Shown: positions 51,744 to 61,098 of the stretch, piece after piece
Layout: each line of letters starts with the position of its first letter
Numbering within the stretch: the first letter of the stretch is position 1
Origin: Rhodospirillales bacterium
Lineage (GTDB): Bacteria; Pseudomonadota; Alphaproteobacteria; Rhodospirillales; UBA2165
DNA: 64,000 nt
Direction of reading: 5' to 3'
NCBI GenBank assembly: GCA_022822205.1
Contig: JAJECC010000129.1
Coordinates: 16,202 to 80,201 of the forward strand
The notes under the pieces: generated by a model
Seen by the model: the letters and a program-made list of their open reading frames with translations, nothing else
Database searches by the model: none
What the model was told of the DNA's origin: nothing
Program-made: the position numbers and the translations under genes

Positions 51744-52867
51744 CCGCCGAACACGTCCCCGAGGCCGTGAATGCGGACCCGGTCCGCATCGCCGTCGCGG
51801 CGGACCACTTCGCCGATGGCGCTGATGGTCTCGCCGGCCGCCTCCAGCGCCGACTTGATCTCCGCCGCACGGTCCGCCGGGCACAGCGCCACCATGCCGA
51901 TGCCGCAATTGAAGGTCCGGGCCATTTCCCGAGGCGCCACGCCGCCGGCCTCGGCCAGCCAGGCGAATACCGGCGGCAGGTCCCACGCCCTGGCGTAGAG
52001 ATCGGCGCCAAGACCCTCCGGCAGCACGCGGGGAATGTTGTCGAGCAGTCCGCCGCCGGTGATGTGCGCAATGGCGTGAACGCCGCCGGCGCCGATGCCG
52101 GCCAGCGCCGCGCGTACATAAATCCGGGTCGGGGTCAGGTAGGCCTCGCCGATGCTCTGCCCGGGCGCGAAGGGGGCCGGATCGTCGAAGGTCAGGTCCG
52201 CGTTTTCGGCCACTCGCCGGGCCAGGGAAAAACCGTTGGAATGCAGGCCGGCACTGGCGAACCCCAGTACGACGTCGCCTTCCCGGACCGCATCGCCGGT
52301 GAGCAGGGCGTCGCGCTCCACGGCGCCGACCGCGAAGCCCGCGAGATCGTAATCGCCGTCGGCGTACATGGAGGGCAGTTCCGCCGTTTCGCCGCCGATC
52401 AGGGCGCACCCGGCCTGCCGGCAGCCGTCCGCAATGCCGTTGATGACGGCGGCGGCCACCGCCGGCTCCAGCCGCCCGGTGCCGAAGTAATCCAGAAAGA
52501 ACAGCGGTTCGGCGCCCTGGACCACCAGATCGTTGACGCACATAGCGACGAGATCGATGCCGATGGTGTCGTGGCGCCCCATCGCGGCCGCCACTTTCAG
52601 CTTGGTGCCGACGCCGTCTGTGCCGGAAACCAGGATGGGGTCCCGGTAACCCGCCGCCTTGAGGTCGAACAGGGCGCCGAATCCGCCGAGCCCGGACATG
52701 GCGCCCGGCCGGCCGGTGGCCTCGGCCGCGGGCCGGATGGCGTCGATCAGCTCATCCGCGGCATCGATGTCGACGCCGGCATCCTTATAGTTCAGGGTGA
52801 ATTCCACCGGTCTGCCGTCGTGCCCGAATTTCCGCTTGGCGCCGCCCTTGGAAATGCCTTCCTCCAT
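51740..52867 (-). CDS. purM: Phosphoribosylformylglycinamidine cyclo-ligase PurM
   Basis: 375 residues including [19 protein letters not shown], the ATP-binding [12 protein letters not shown] and [21 protein letters not shown]. It makes aminoimidazole ribotide in the fifth purine step. The ATG at 52867 adds about 26 residues before the usual YKDAGVD start; a GTG closer to the conserved region (about 52805) is an alternative. It is divergent from the DUF2066 gene across 66 bp. Confidence 0.95.
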   Translation of the reverse strand: MEEGISKGGAKRKFGHDGRPVEFTLNYKDAGVDIDAADELIDAIRPAAEATGRPGAMSGLGGFGALFDLKAAGYRDPILVSGTDGVGTKLKVAAAMGRHDTIGIDLVAMCVNDLVVQGAEPLFFLDYFGTGRLEPAVAAAVINGIADGCRQAGCALIGGETAELPSMYADGDYDLAGFAVGAVERDALLTGDAVREGDVVLGFASAGLHSNGFSLARRVAENADLTFDDPAPFAPGQSIGEAYLTPTRIYVRAALAGIGAGGVHAIAHITGGGLLDNIPRVLPEGLGADLYARAWDLPPVFAWLAEAGGVAPREMARTFNCGIGMVALCPADRAAEIKSALEAAGETISAIGEVVRRDGDADRVRIHGLGDVFGG

Positions 52868-52933
52868 CGTTTCTACGTGCTAAATTAGCCGCCCACGAAG
52901 GCCGAAAACATACTTGATCCGGGGCGGTTTGCA

Positions 52934-54145
52934 ATGTTCGGAGGACGTATCTCGCTCGGCGTCTCGCCAGGCGCCGGGATGCCGCTGACGCGCGAACGGC
53001 GCGCGCGCGCCCTGCATGCCGCGGCGGTCTTCGGATTCGCATTGGCCCTGGCGGTTGCCCCCGCCGGCGGTGCCGCGACCGCGCGGGATGTGTTCGAGGT
53101 TTCGGGCGTGGCCGTCGATGTGACGGCGGAAACCGCCGCCGCCGCCCGGGCGCGGGCGCTGGCCTCCGGAGAACAGCGCGCCTTCGAAATTCTCCTCGAT
53201 CGTTTGACGCTGAAGTCGGATATCGACCGCCTGCCGGTGCTGAGCGCCGCGGACCGCGCCGAATTGGTCCAGGACCTCTCGGTCGCCGATGAGAAAACCT
53301 CCGCCGTCCGGTATCTCGCCGAACTGACATTTCGTTTCAAGCCGCGCGAGGTGCGTCAACTGCTTCGCGACTTGGCCATCGATTTCGCCGAAACCCCAAG
53401 CAAACCGGTGCTGGTGCTGCCGGTCTACCGCGCCGCGGGCGTGGTCGTGCTGTGGGACGACCCCAACCCCTGGCGGGAGGCGTGGCGCGGCATGGGCGGG
53501 CCCGACGCCTCGGCCGGTCTGGTCCCGATGGAGCTTCCGGCAGGCGACTTGGCCGATATCGCGGCCATCGGCGCGGAGCAGGCGGCCGCCGGCGACCGTG
53601 CGCGCTTGAAAGCGCTGTCGCGGCGTCACGGAACCGGCGACGTGATTGTCGCCCTTGCCGAACTTGCGGCGGCGCCCGGCGGGGCGCCCTCGATTTCCAT
53701 CACCGTCAACCGTTATGGCGACTCGGTTTCCGAGCAGGCCATCGTCACCGGCGTCACCGGCCGGCCGGGCGAGGCGGTTGAGGCGGTCCTGCGGCGCGCG
53801 GCGGCCCGGATTGCCGATGAGATCGAGGACCGGTGGAAAGCCGACAACCTTCTACAGTTCGAACGCAGCGAAATCGTGGCGGTCGTGCTGCCGATCAAGT
53901 CGCTCGGCGATTGGGTGACGGCCCGGTCCAGGCTGGGGCGGGTGGCGGTCGTCGACCGCGTCGATCTTGTCCTGCTGTCCCGTGACGAGGCGCGCCTCAA
54001 CATTCAATATCTCGGCGATATCGACCAGCTGGCGCTGGCGCTGGCCCAGGCGGACCTCAGTCTCCGTGAGGAAGAGGGCAACTGGATCCTCGAACTGGAT
54101 TCGGGCGGTGCGCCGCCCGCGGTGGCCCCGCCCAACCAGGGCTGA
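52934..54145 (+). CDS. DUF2066 domain-containing protein
   Basis: 403 residues. A hydrophobic N-terminal region (ALHAAAVFGFALALAVAPAGGAA, about 28-50, read in parts) acts as signal peptide or anchor, then the DUF2066 core begins with VFEVSGVAVDVTAETAAAAR and continues with EQRAFEILLDRLTL. DUF2066 proteins are periplasmic, of unknown role, and often precede a CDP-alcohol phosphatidyltransferase and a PerM family gene, as here. An internal Met at residue 16 is an alternative start. Confidence 0.82.
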   Translation: MFGGRISLGVSPGAGMPLTRERRARALHAAAVFGFALALAVAPAGGAATARDVFEVSGVAVDVTAETAAAARARALASGEQRAFEILLDRLTLKSDIDRLPVLSAADRAELVQDLSVADEKTSAVRYLAELTFRFKPREVRQLLRDLAIDFAETPSKPVLVLPVYRAAGVVVLWDDPNPWREAWRGMGGPDASAGLVPMELPAGDLADIAAIGAEQAAAGDRARLKALSRRHGTGDVIVALAELAAAPGGAPSISITVNRYGDSVSEQAIVTGVTGRPGEAVEAVLRRAAARIADEIEDRWKADNLLQFERSEIVAVVLPIKSLGDWVTARSRLGRVAVVDRVDLVLLSRDEARLNIQYLGDIDQLALALAQADLSLREEEGNWILELDSGGAPPAVAPPNQG

Positions 54146-54151
54146 GGCGAG

Positions 54152-54715
54152 ATGCGCCAAACGCTGCGGATCAACATACCCAATCTCATCAGCTTCGCCC
54201 GGCTGCTGTCGGTGCCGCTGGCGGTTTGGCTGATCCTCAGTGACGCCTATCTCTGGGCCTTTTGGGTTTTCCTTGTCGCCTGCGCAAGCGACGCGGCAGA
54301 CGGCTTCATCGCCAAGCGTTTCAACTCGGAAACCGTACTCGGCGGATTTCTGGACCCGGTCGCCGACAAGGCGCTGCTGGTCAGCGTGTTCGTCGCCCTG
54401 GGACACGCCGGATTTCTGCCCACCTGGCTGGTCATCCTGGTGGTGTTCCGGGATGGGCTGATTCTCCTCGGGGCGTTGCTTTATCATGTGCTTTATCAGC
54501 GGCTGTCCATGGAGCCGCTGCTGATCAGCAAATTGAATACGACGGTGCAATTTCTTCTCGTCCTCGGCGTCCTGGGCATGGCAGGCTACGAGTTGGAGGG
54601 CCGGACAGTCGTGGAATTGATGATATATGCGGTCGCGGCGACCACCTTTGCGTCTGGCACCGCCTATGTTTGGGTTTGGGGCCGGCGCGCCTCGGTATTG
54701 GAGCCCGGCGAGTAG
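54152..54715 (+). CDS. CDP-alcohol phosphatidyltransferase family protein (PgsA/cardiolipin-synthase-like)
   Basis: 187 residues with the family's metal and CDP motif: SDAADGFIAKRF, then GGFLDPVADKALL, giving the D-x2-D-G-x2-A-x8-G-x3-D-x3-D spacing at about 50-72. Several membrane helices follow. It makes phosphatidylglycerol phosphate or cardiolipin from CDP-diacylglycerol; short size and the context point to a single-domain type. It is followed immediately by a PerM gene (TAG then ATG). Confidence 0.9.
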   Translation: MRQTLRINIPNLISFARLLSVPLAVWLILSDAYLWAFWVFLVACASDAADGFIAKRFNSETVLGGFLDPVADKALLVSVFVALGHAGFLPTWLVILVVFRDGLILLGALLYHVLYQRLSMEPLLISKLNTTVQFLLVLGVLGMAGYELEGRTVVELMIYAVAATTFASGTAYVWVWGRRASVLEPGE

Positions 54716-55801
54716 ATGACGGCGCGCAATCAAATCCTGGTCTGGATCGGCGTCCTGGCCGCCTTGGCCGCCGCCCTGACGCTCACCGGCGGTATTCTGC
54801 TCCCGTTCGTGGCCGGAATGGCGGTCGCCTATTTTCTCGATCCGCTTGCCGACCGGCTGGAGGCGTGGGGGACGTCGCGAACCGTCGCCACCGTCATCAT
54901 CACCCTGATCTTCTTCGCCCTGTTGATTCTGGCGCTGGTGCTGCTGGTGCCGCTGCTTCAAGGGCAGGTCCTCGCCTTCGTCGAGAAACTGCCGCAACTG
55001 GTCAATTCCTTCCTCGCCTCGATCGCGCCGCTCCAGGAACGGGTCGAAGGCCTGATTTCCAGCGGCCGGTTGGAGCAGCTGCGCGATGCCGCCCAATCCT
55101 CCGCCGGCACGTTGATCGCGTGGGCCGGCGGCGTGCTTGCCCGGATCTGGCAGGGCGGCCTTGCCTTCTTCAATTTGCTGTCCCTGGTGGTGATCACGCC
55201 GATCGTCAGCTTCTACCTGTTGCGCGATTGGGACCGCATCGTCGAACGGGTCGACGGCTGGCTGCCCCGCCGCCACGCACCGGCCATCCGCGAAATCTTT
55301 GCCGACATCGATACCACCGTTGCCGGCTTCGTCCGCGGGCAGGGGACCGTCTGCCTGTTTCTCGCCGTCTTCTACGGGGCCGGCCTGACCATCGTCGGGC
55401 TGGATTTCGGGCTGACCATCGGATTGGCGACCGGCCTGATCTCCTTCGTTCCCTATTTCGGGATGCTGGTGGGGATGGGTGTCGCGTTCGGCGTCGCGTT
55501 CGCCCAGTTCACCGAAGTTCTGCCGTTCGTCCTCGTTCTTGCCGTATTCATGGCCGGCCAAATGGTCGAGTCCATGTTCCTGACGCCCAAGCTGGTGGGC
55601 GACCGGGTGGGCCTGCATCCGGTCTGGGTGATTTTCGCGCTGCTCGCCGGCGGCGCCATCTTCGGCTTTACCGGCGTGCTGCTCGCCGTGCCGGCCGCGG
55701 CAACCATCGGCGTGCTGATCCGGTTCTTTCTCCGCCGGTATCTGGAGAGCCCGCTCTATGGCGCCGGCGGCGATGAGGCCGGCAACGACCCGGATGCATG
55801 A
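54716..55801 (+). CDS. AI-2E family transporter (PerM-like)
   Basis: 361 residues with about seven or eight membrane helices. The family hallmark FVPYFGMLVGMGVAFGVAF lies near 240 and QMVESMFLTPKLVGDRVGL-like sequence near 285. The family includes TqsA (AI-2 export) and PerM; substrates are mostly unknown. The ATG directly follows the TAG of the upstream gene, and its stop overlaps the hda start (ATGA), so these genes form one operon. Confidence 0.88.
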   Translation: MTARNQILVWIGVLAALAAALTLTGGILLPFVAGMAVAYFLDPLADRLEAWGTSRTVATVIITLIFFALLILALVLLVPLLQGQVLAFVEKLPQLVNSFLASIAPLQERVEGLISSGRLEQLRDAAQSSAGTLIAWAGGVLARIWQGGLAFFNLLSLVVITPIVSFYLLRDWDRIVERVDGWLPRRHAPAIREIFADIDTTVAGFVRGQGTVCLFLAVFYGAGLTIVGLDFGLTIGLATGLISFVPYFGMLVGMGVAFGVAFAQFTEVLPFVLVLAVFMAGQMVESMFLTPKLVGDRVGLHPVWVIFALLAGGAIFGFTGVLLAVPAAATIGVLIRFFLRRYLESPLYGAGGDEAGNDPDA

Positions 55802-56457
55802 CCGGCGCCCGGCAGCTTCCGCTCGGCTTTGATCATCGGCCGTCGATGAGCGGCGCCGACTTCCTGGTGACAGCGTGCAATCGGGCGGCGGTGGCCTGGC
55901 TGGACAAATGGCCGGACTGGCCGGGACCCGCCCTGGTGGTTCACGGGCCGCCGGCCAGCGGAAAGACGCATCTGGCGCATGTCTTTCAGGCCCAGACCGG
56001 CGGAACGCTGGTTCCGGGCGGCGCGCTGAACGACGGCGATGTCCGGGCGGCGGAGCGCGACGGGGGCGTGGTGATCGTCGACGACGCGGACAGATCGGCG
56101 GACGAGGCCATCCTCCTCCATCTCTACAATGTGGCGGCGGACGCGGATGGTCACCTCCTGCTCACCGCGGCGACTCCGCCGGCCCGATGGGACATCGGCC
56201 TTCCCGATCTGGCGTCCCGGCTGCGCGCCGCCCCCTCCGCCGGCATTCGTTTGCCCGATGAAGATCTGATGGCGGCGGTCCTGACCAAGCGGTTTTCCGA
56301 TCGCCAGCTGCGGGTCGATCCGGCGGTGATCTCGTTTCTGCTGCCCCGCATCGAGCGGTCCTTTACCGCGCTCGAGAAGCTGGTCGACGATATCGACCGA
56401 GCATCACTGGCGGAAAAGCGCAACGTCACCCTGCCGTTCGTACGGAAACTGCTCTAG
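55798..56457 (+). CDS. hda: DnaA-homologue regulator of initiation Hda
   Basis: 219 residues. The N-terminal QLPLGF (6-11) is a beta-clamp-binding motif, followed by Walker A HGPPASGKTHLAH (49-61), Walker B VVIVDDAD and a AAA+ lid domain; there is no DNA-binding domain as in DnaA. With the sliding clamp it stimulates ATP hydrolysis by DnaA to stop re-initiation. The stop shares CTAG with the convergent phosphatase gene. The PerM-hda order is common in alphaproteobacteria. Confidence 0.92.
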   Translation: MTGARQLPLGFDHRPSMSGADFLVTACNRAAVAWLDKWPDWPGPALVVHGPPASGKTHLAHVFQAQTGGTLVPGGALNDGDVRAAERDGGVVIVDDADRSADEAILLHLYNVAADADGHLLLTAATPPARWDIGLPDLASRLRAAPSAGIRLPDEDLMAAVLTKRFSDRQLRVDPAVISFLLPRIERSFTALEKLVDDIDRASLAEKRNVTLPFVRKLL

Positions 56458-56975
56458 TCCCTCTCCAGGTCTGCGGGGCGGACGAAAGCCTCCAGGGTTC
56501 CGGCGCCGGGACCGGCATCGCGCCACGTTCCGGCCCCGAATGAAATGACCGACAATGCCGCTGTCGGGTACTTGGCCTGGAGCCTGGACAGTGCGTCCGG
56601 CGCGCCATCGCCGATCATCATGTGCGCCATGGATTCCAGTCCCGGATTGTGGCCGAGCAGCATGACCGCGGCGGCCGTATCGGGGAGCCCCCGCAGGCGA
56701 TTGAGCATCACGAACGACGATGCCCCATAGAGATCGTCTTCGAATTGCGCGTCATGCGTCCACGAGGCGTGCCGTTCGAGGATACTCAGCGTCTCCCGCG
56801 TCCTGGCCGAGGGGGAGGACAGGATCAGTTGCGGATGGTGGCCGTTCCTGTCCATGAATTCGCCCATCAGCGCGGCGGCGCGCCGGCCGCGCCTGTTCAG
56901 GGGACGGTCGAAATCGCTCAAGCCTTCGTTGGCCCAGCTTGATTTGGCGTGTCGGAGCAGATAAAGGCGCTTCAA
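56454..56975 (-). CDS. Histidine phosphatase family protein, SixA type
   Basis: About 173 residues if it starts with the TTG at 56975 (MKRLYLLRHAKSSW); a GTG start at 57035 adds 20 residues. The phosphatase RHG-like motif is LLRHAKSSW, with the second His in LLGHNPGLESMAHM. SixA proteins dephosphorylate phospho-His in phosphorelay or PTS proteins. The short form fits the family length better. It is convergent with hda. Confidence 0.87.
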   Translation of the reverse strand: MKRLYLLRHAKSSWANEGLSDFDRPLNRRGRRAAALMGEFMDRNGHHPQLILSSPSARTRETLSILERHASWTHDAQFEDDLYGASSFVMLNRLRGLPDTAAAVMLLGHNPGLESMAHMMIGDGAPDALSRLQAKYPTAALSVISFGAGTWRDAGPGAGTLEAFVRPADLERD

Positions 56976-57273
56976 GAGGACTTCCCGGACCGTTTCCGGC
57001 AGAGAATGGCCTATTCCACCCGCTGCCTCCACCACTTTGCATGCTTTCGGACACCCGGCGGCCGGGGTAAAATCCGTTCCGGGTCAAATCGATCACCGGA
57101 AGAATTCTTGAACATTCGCGAATCGTGGTATTCGGAAACGGTCAGAAACCGCCATCGCCGAAGGCCAAGGTGTACATCTTATCCGCCGACTGGATGCCCC
57201 GAAATCCCGACCGGCGCGTCGCGGATGCCGCGGCCGGTCCCGGCCCGGGATTGAGGCGCGGACCGCAAACCAT

Positions 57274-58797
57274 ATGAGCGCCGGGATTTATTCTCTCGCG
57301 GACAAGGCCCGGACCAAGCCGCTGTCGCCGGAAAACGGCGCCGGGCGTATCGCCATCGTCGATATCGGGTCCAATACGGTTCGTCTCGTGGTTTACGACT
57401 CTCTCAGCCGCCTGCCGGTTCCCATCTTCAACGAGCGGGTCACCTGCGCGCTGGGCCGCGGCCTGAGCAAATCGGGAAAGCTCAGCCCTGATGGCGTAAA
57501 GCTCGCCATGTCGGCGCTGACCCGGTTCATCAACCTCACCGAGGAGATGGAAGTCGGCCAATTGGAACTGCTGGCGACCGCCGCCGTTCGGGAGGCGGAA
57601 GACGGCCCGGCGTTCGCGGCGCGGGTTGGGAAACGCTTCGGGCGGGCGGTCCATGTCCTGAGCGGCGATGAGGAAGCACGGCTCGGGGCGACCGGCGTTC
57701 TCAGCGGGGTGCCCGACGCCGATGGTCTGGTCGGCGACATGGGCGGCGGCAGCTTGGATCTGGTCTCGCTCAACCGGGGAGACTTCGGCGAGAGCTGCTC
57801 GCTTCCCCTCGGGCACCTCCGGATTGCCGAGGATTCCGGGGGCGACGTGATCAAGACCCGCGATCTGGTCGACGAGGCGCTCGACCGGCTGCCCTGGCTC
57901 ACCGACTACCGCGGGCGCCGGGTCTATGCCACCGGCGGCGCCTGGCGGGCGCTTGCACGGGTCTCGATCACCCAGAAGGACTATCCTTTGCATGTGCTCG
58001 ACGGCTATTCCGTGCCCGTCGACACGGCGATTGAAATGACCCGGGTTCTGGCGGGCCTCGGCCGCAAGTCCCTGGAACGTATTACCGGCGTCTCCCGGCG
58101 CCGGGCCGAGACCTTGCCCTTCGCGGCCATGGCCATGAACCGCCTGCTGGAGCGCGCCCAGCCGGAACAGTTGGTGTTCTCGGGCTACAGCATGCGGGAA
58201 GGGAAGCTGTTCGAGATGCTGAGCGATGAAACCCGCCGCGAGGATCCGCTGATCAGCGCGTGCGAGGGATTCGCCCGGCGCGGCGGCCGGTTTTCGGTCC
58301 ATGGCGAGGAGGTGGTGTCGTGGCTCGAACCCTTGTTCCCCGATGCTTCCGCCGATGACAGGCGGTTGTGCCTCGCCGCCGCGCTGTTGAGCGATATCGG
58401 GTGGGCGGACCATCCCGACTATCGGGCCCTCCACTCGTTCCTGAGGGTATTGCGGCTGCCGATTGCCGGATTGACCCACGGCGATCGCGCGTTCCTGGCT
58501 TTGGCGGTTTTCGTCCGCTACGACGGCGGCCGCCGCCAGTACGAAGTCGATCAAATCCGGCCTCTGCTGACCGAGGACCGGGAACACGCCGCGGCGGTCC
58601 TTGGCCTGGCGCTGAGGCTGGCCCACGTCATTTCGGGCGGCGTGCCGGGCTTGCTGGAAAAGACCGGCTTGTCGCTTACCAGATCGAACCTGACGCTGGG
58701 GTTGGCGCCGAACCGGAAACTGTTCCACAGCGAGGCGGTGGAGCGGCTGTTCCGCGACCTCGCCAAGACCCTCGACGTGAAACCGAAGATCAGTTAG
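57274..58797 (+). CDS. ppx: Exopolyphosphatase / guanosine pentaphosphatase family (Ppx/GppA)
   Basis: 507 residues. The actin-like ATPase fold opens with [16 protein letters not shown] (about 28-43), with [12 protein letters not shown] and [13 protein letters not shown] later, the catalytic Glu being in the AVREA segment. A C-terminal HD-like domain follows. It hydrolyses polyphosphate or pppGpp; which of them cannot be told. The stop shares TTAG with the convergent rnd. Confidence 0.92.
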   Translation: MSAGIYSLADKARTKPLSPENGAGRIAIVDIGSNTVRLVVYDSLSRLPVPIFNERVTCALGRGLSKSGKLSPDGVKLAMSALTRFINLTEEMEVGQLELLATAAVREAEDGPAFAARVGKRFGRAVHVLSGDEEARLGATGVLSGVPDADGLVGDMGGGSLDLVSLNRGDFGESCSLPLGHLRIAEDSGGDVIKTRDLVDEALDRLPWLTDYRGRRVYATGGAWRALARVSITQKDYPLHVLDGYSVPVDTAIEMTRVLAGLGRKSLERITGVSRRRAETLPFAAMAMNRLLERAQPEQLVFSGYSMREGKLFEMLSDETRREDPLISACEGFARRGGRFSVHGEEVVSWLEPLFPDASADDRRLCLAAALLSDIGWADHPDYRALHSFLRVLRLPIAGLTHGDRAFLALAVFVRYDGGRRQYEVDQIRPLLTEDREHAAAVLGLALRLAHVISGGVPGLLEKTGLSLTRSNLTLGLAPNRKLFHSEAVERLFRDLAKTLDVKPKIS

Positions 58798-59960
58798 TCG
58801 GCCTCGGGCTCCAGTTCGACGATCTCGAGCTTCCGCCCGGCGACGAGGACGGCGATATCGCCGCGCTTCAGGGCGAGCGCGTCGTCTCCGAAGATCTTCC
58901 GCCGCCATCCGGCGAGCGCCGGGACGTCGGCCTTGTCGCCGAAGGCCGCCAGCCTCTCGATATCGTCGCTGTTGGCCACCAGGCGCTGCGCCACGTGATG
59001 CTCCTCGCACTTCATCTTGAGCAGCACTTTCATCAGGTCCGACACCGGACCCAGTCCGCGGGGCAGCGGCTCCTTCCTTTCGGGCCGGGGGCAGTCCCCG
59101 ATGGGGACGGCGAGGCCCCGTTCGACGGCCTCCAGAATGGCGGCGCCGGCCTCTCCCTCGGCCATCCGCTTGCCGAGGCCGCGGGTGCGCGCAAGCTCGC
59201 CGGCCGACCGGGGTGCGTGGTGGGCGATTTCGACCAGGGCCTCGTCCCTCAGGACCCTGTTGCGGGGCGTATCCCGGGCCTGGGCCTCAAGCTCGCGCCA
59301 GCCGGCCACCTCCCGGAGGACGGCGAGAAAACGAGGTTTGGCGGATTTGCTCTTGACCCGTTTCCATGCCTGATCCGGTTCGGTCACGTAGGTGCCGTGG
59401 GTGGTCAGGGTGCCGATTTCCTCATCCAGCCATTCCCGGCGCCCGTTGTCGCCGAGCTTGCCGGACAGCTTGCGGTAGACGGTCCTGAGGTGGGTGACGT
59501 CGGCCAGGGCGTAGTTGATCTGCTTGTCGGTCAGCGGCCGGTGCGACCAGTCGGTAAAGCGGGACGACTTGTCGATTTCGGCGTTGGCCAGTTTTCGGAC
59601 CAATGTCTCGTAGCCGACGGAATCGCCGAAACCGCAGACCATTGCGGCGACCTGGGTGTCGAACATGGGCGCCGGCAGTTCCCCCGCCAGGTGGTAGAAA
59701 ATCTCCAGATCCTGACGGGCCGCGTGGAAGACCTTTTGCACACCCGGATTGCGCATCAGCTCGAAGACCGGCGTCAGATCGATGCCGTCGGCCAGCGCAT
59801 CGATGGCGGCGGCTTCGCCGTCTCCCGCCATCTGAATGACGCAAAGCTGCGGCCAATAGGTGCTCTCGCGCATGAACTCTGTGTCGACGGTGACGAATTC
59901 TTCGTTTGCCAACCGGCCGCAGAGTTCGGCCAACGCGGTATTGTCGGCGATCAGGGACAT
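58794..59960 (-). CDS. rnd: Ribonuclease D
   Basis: 388 residues starting MSLIADNTALAELCG. The DEDDy exonuclease residues are in VTVDTEFMRE, HAARQDLEIF and YALADVTHL. The HRDC domain follows (ARDTPRNRVLRDEALVEIA). It trims tRNA 3' ends. It begins 81 bp from the IclR-type regulator gene and ends against ppx. Confidence 0.95.
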   Translation of the reverse strand: MSLIADNTALAELCGRLANEEFVTVDTEFMRESTYWPQLCVIQMAGDGEAAAIDALADGIDLTPVFELMRNPGVQKVFHAARQDLEIFYHLAGELPAPMFDTQVAAMVCGFGDSVGYETLVRKLANAEIDKSSRFTDWSHRPLTDKQINYALADVTHLRTVYRKLSGKLGDNGRREWLDEEIGTLTTHGTYVTEPDQAWKRVKSKSAKPRFLAVLREVAGWRELEAQARDTPRNRVLRDEALVEIAHHAPRSAGELARTRGLGKRMAEGEAGAAILEAVERGLAVPIGDCPRPERKEPLPRGLGPVSDLMKVLLKMKCEEHHVAQRLVANSDDIERLAAFGDKADVPALAGWRRKIFGDDALALKRGDIAVLVAGRKLEIVELEPEAD

Positions 59961-60041
59961 TGCCGCCGTTCTACACGGATTCGGGGGGCGTCAAAAGCAC
60001 GGATAGTACCTCACGCCGCGATTACAGCCGGGACCGGGATG

Positions 60042-60848
60042 TCAACCGTTCTCCATGCCCCTGGCGATGGCGGCGGCCGAGTCTTGAATTTCCTCGAGAT
60101 GTCGCGTGGCCATCTCCTCGACGGTCGCCGCGGGCCGGGACCAGAAGACGATCAGCGATCCATGGGTCACACCGCGGGTTCCCACCGGTACCGCCATCGC
60201 GGTCAGCCCGTCGTCGAAATGTTCGTCGGTATGGCCGGATTGACCCTGGTAGCCGGGCGCCCGGATTGCGTATCCCCGATCGCGCACCCGGCGCAGGAGT
60301 TCGTCGAATTCCCGGCGGCCGTCCGCAAGCGGGGTGAAGGCGGACGGGGCATCGGCCGCCTGTTGGAGAATTTCCTCGTACTCTTCCCTGGGACAGTGCG
60401 CCAGATAGGCGCGGCCGGCGGCGCTGGCGAAGATATCGATCCGTTCGCCCAGCCGTGCGAGAACCGGCCCAAACCGGAATGGGCTCTGGTTGCGGCTCGA
60501 TTCGATGGCCACCATATGGCGGCCCTTCTTGATGGCCAGATCGGCGGGCCACCCGATCCGATGTCGGACACTGTCCAACACCGATCCTCCGATCTCCGCC
60601 AGCCGCTCCGCTCTGGCATCCAGCAGCGCCTGAAAGCTCAGTCCGGCCGAAATTCTGTAAAGGCCGTCCGCCAGACCCTTGCGGATCAGGCCGCCCTCGT
60701 GCAGCGTCAGGACGATGCGCAGAACAGATGACTTGGGCAGGTCGACCGCCTTGGCGATCTGGCCCAATGTCATGGGCGAGCGGGTGTCCAGGAGTTTCAA
60801 TACCCGGACGGCACGCTCCACGGAACGGATGGTTTTGGTTGCGGCCAT
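60042..60848 (-). CDS. IclR family transcriptional regulator
   Basis: 268 residues starting MAATKTIRSVERAVRVLKLL. The N-terminal winged helix has MTLGQIAKAVDLPKSSVLRI, then the IclR effector domain (about 80-265) with ASAAGRAYLAHCPREEYEE and GLTAMAVPVGTRG. It is divergent from a TRAP transporter, and the gap holds a 35-bp imperfect palindrome just before its start. It most likely represses or activates the TRAP genes and itself in response to the imported compound. Confidence 0.92.
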   Translation of the reverse strand: MAATKTIRSVERAVRVLKLLDTRSPMTLGQIAKAVDLPKSSVLRIVLTLHEGGLIRKGLADGLYRISAGLSFQALLDARAERLAEIGGSVLDSVRHRIGWPADLAIKKGRHMVAIESSRNQSPFRFGPVLARLGERIDIFASAAGRAYLAHCPREEYEEILQQAADAPSAFTPLADGRREFDELLRRVRDRGYAIRAPGYQGQSGHTDEHFDDGLTAMAVPVGTRGVTHGSLIVFWSRPAATVEEMATRHLEEIQDSAAAIARGMENG

Positions 60849-60866
60849 GCTTTCGATTTACCCACG

Positions 60867-60901
60867 ACAATGTTTGTGTCACCCGGTGACAAGGGCATTG
60901 T
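60867..60901. promoter_or_regulatory. Nested palindrome, likely IclR operator
   Basis: TGTCACC C GGTGACA (60877-60891) is a perfect 7-1-7 inverted repeat. It is flanked by ACAATG (60867-60872) and CATTGT (60896-60901), which extend the dyad to 35 bp with a 4-bp mismatch on each side. It lies 18 bp upstream of the IclR ATG and about 200 bp before the TRAP genes. The rest of the 250-bp gap contains no other clear element. Confidence 0.68.
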
Positions 60902-61098
60902 TCTTCATTGAGGAACCGGTTTCAACCGTTGTACCAATTACCGGTCAGTCTGGAGGGGCGGGAATAGGGCGTAGCTCCCGTCCCCGCGACTTTGCGGCGC
61001 TCCGGCGCCGAAGGGGATACGCAGGACCGGATTATTCCCCTAGGATTTCCAACCGCCGCCAAGCCAATTGAACGAAACGCGCTTCATGGGAGACATTC

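Noticed and set aside
53852..55618. A 588-codon frame antisense to the DUF2066, phosphatidyltransferase and PerM genes
   Set aside because: It crosses three well-supported genes and reads as Gln/Asp/Gly-rich low-complexity sequence, a typical shadow.
58368..60731. A 787-codon plus-strand frame over ppx end, rnd and the IclR gene
   Set aside because: It overlaps three recognised genes, shows no domain, and is explained by third-position GC bias on the other strand.
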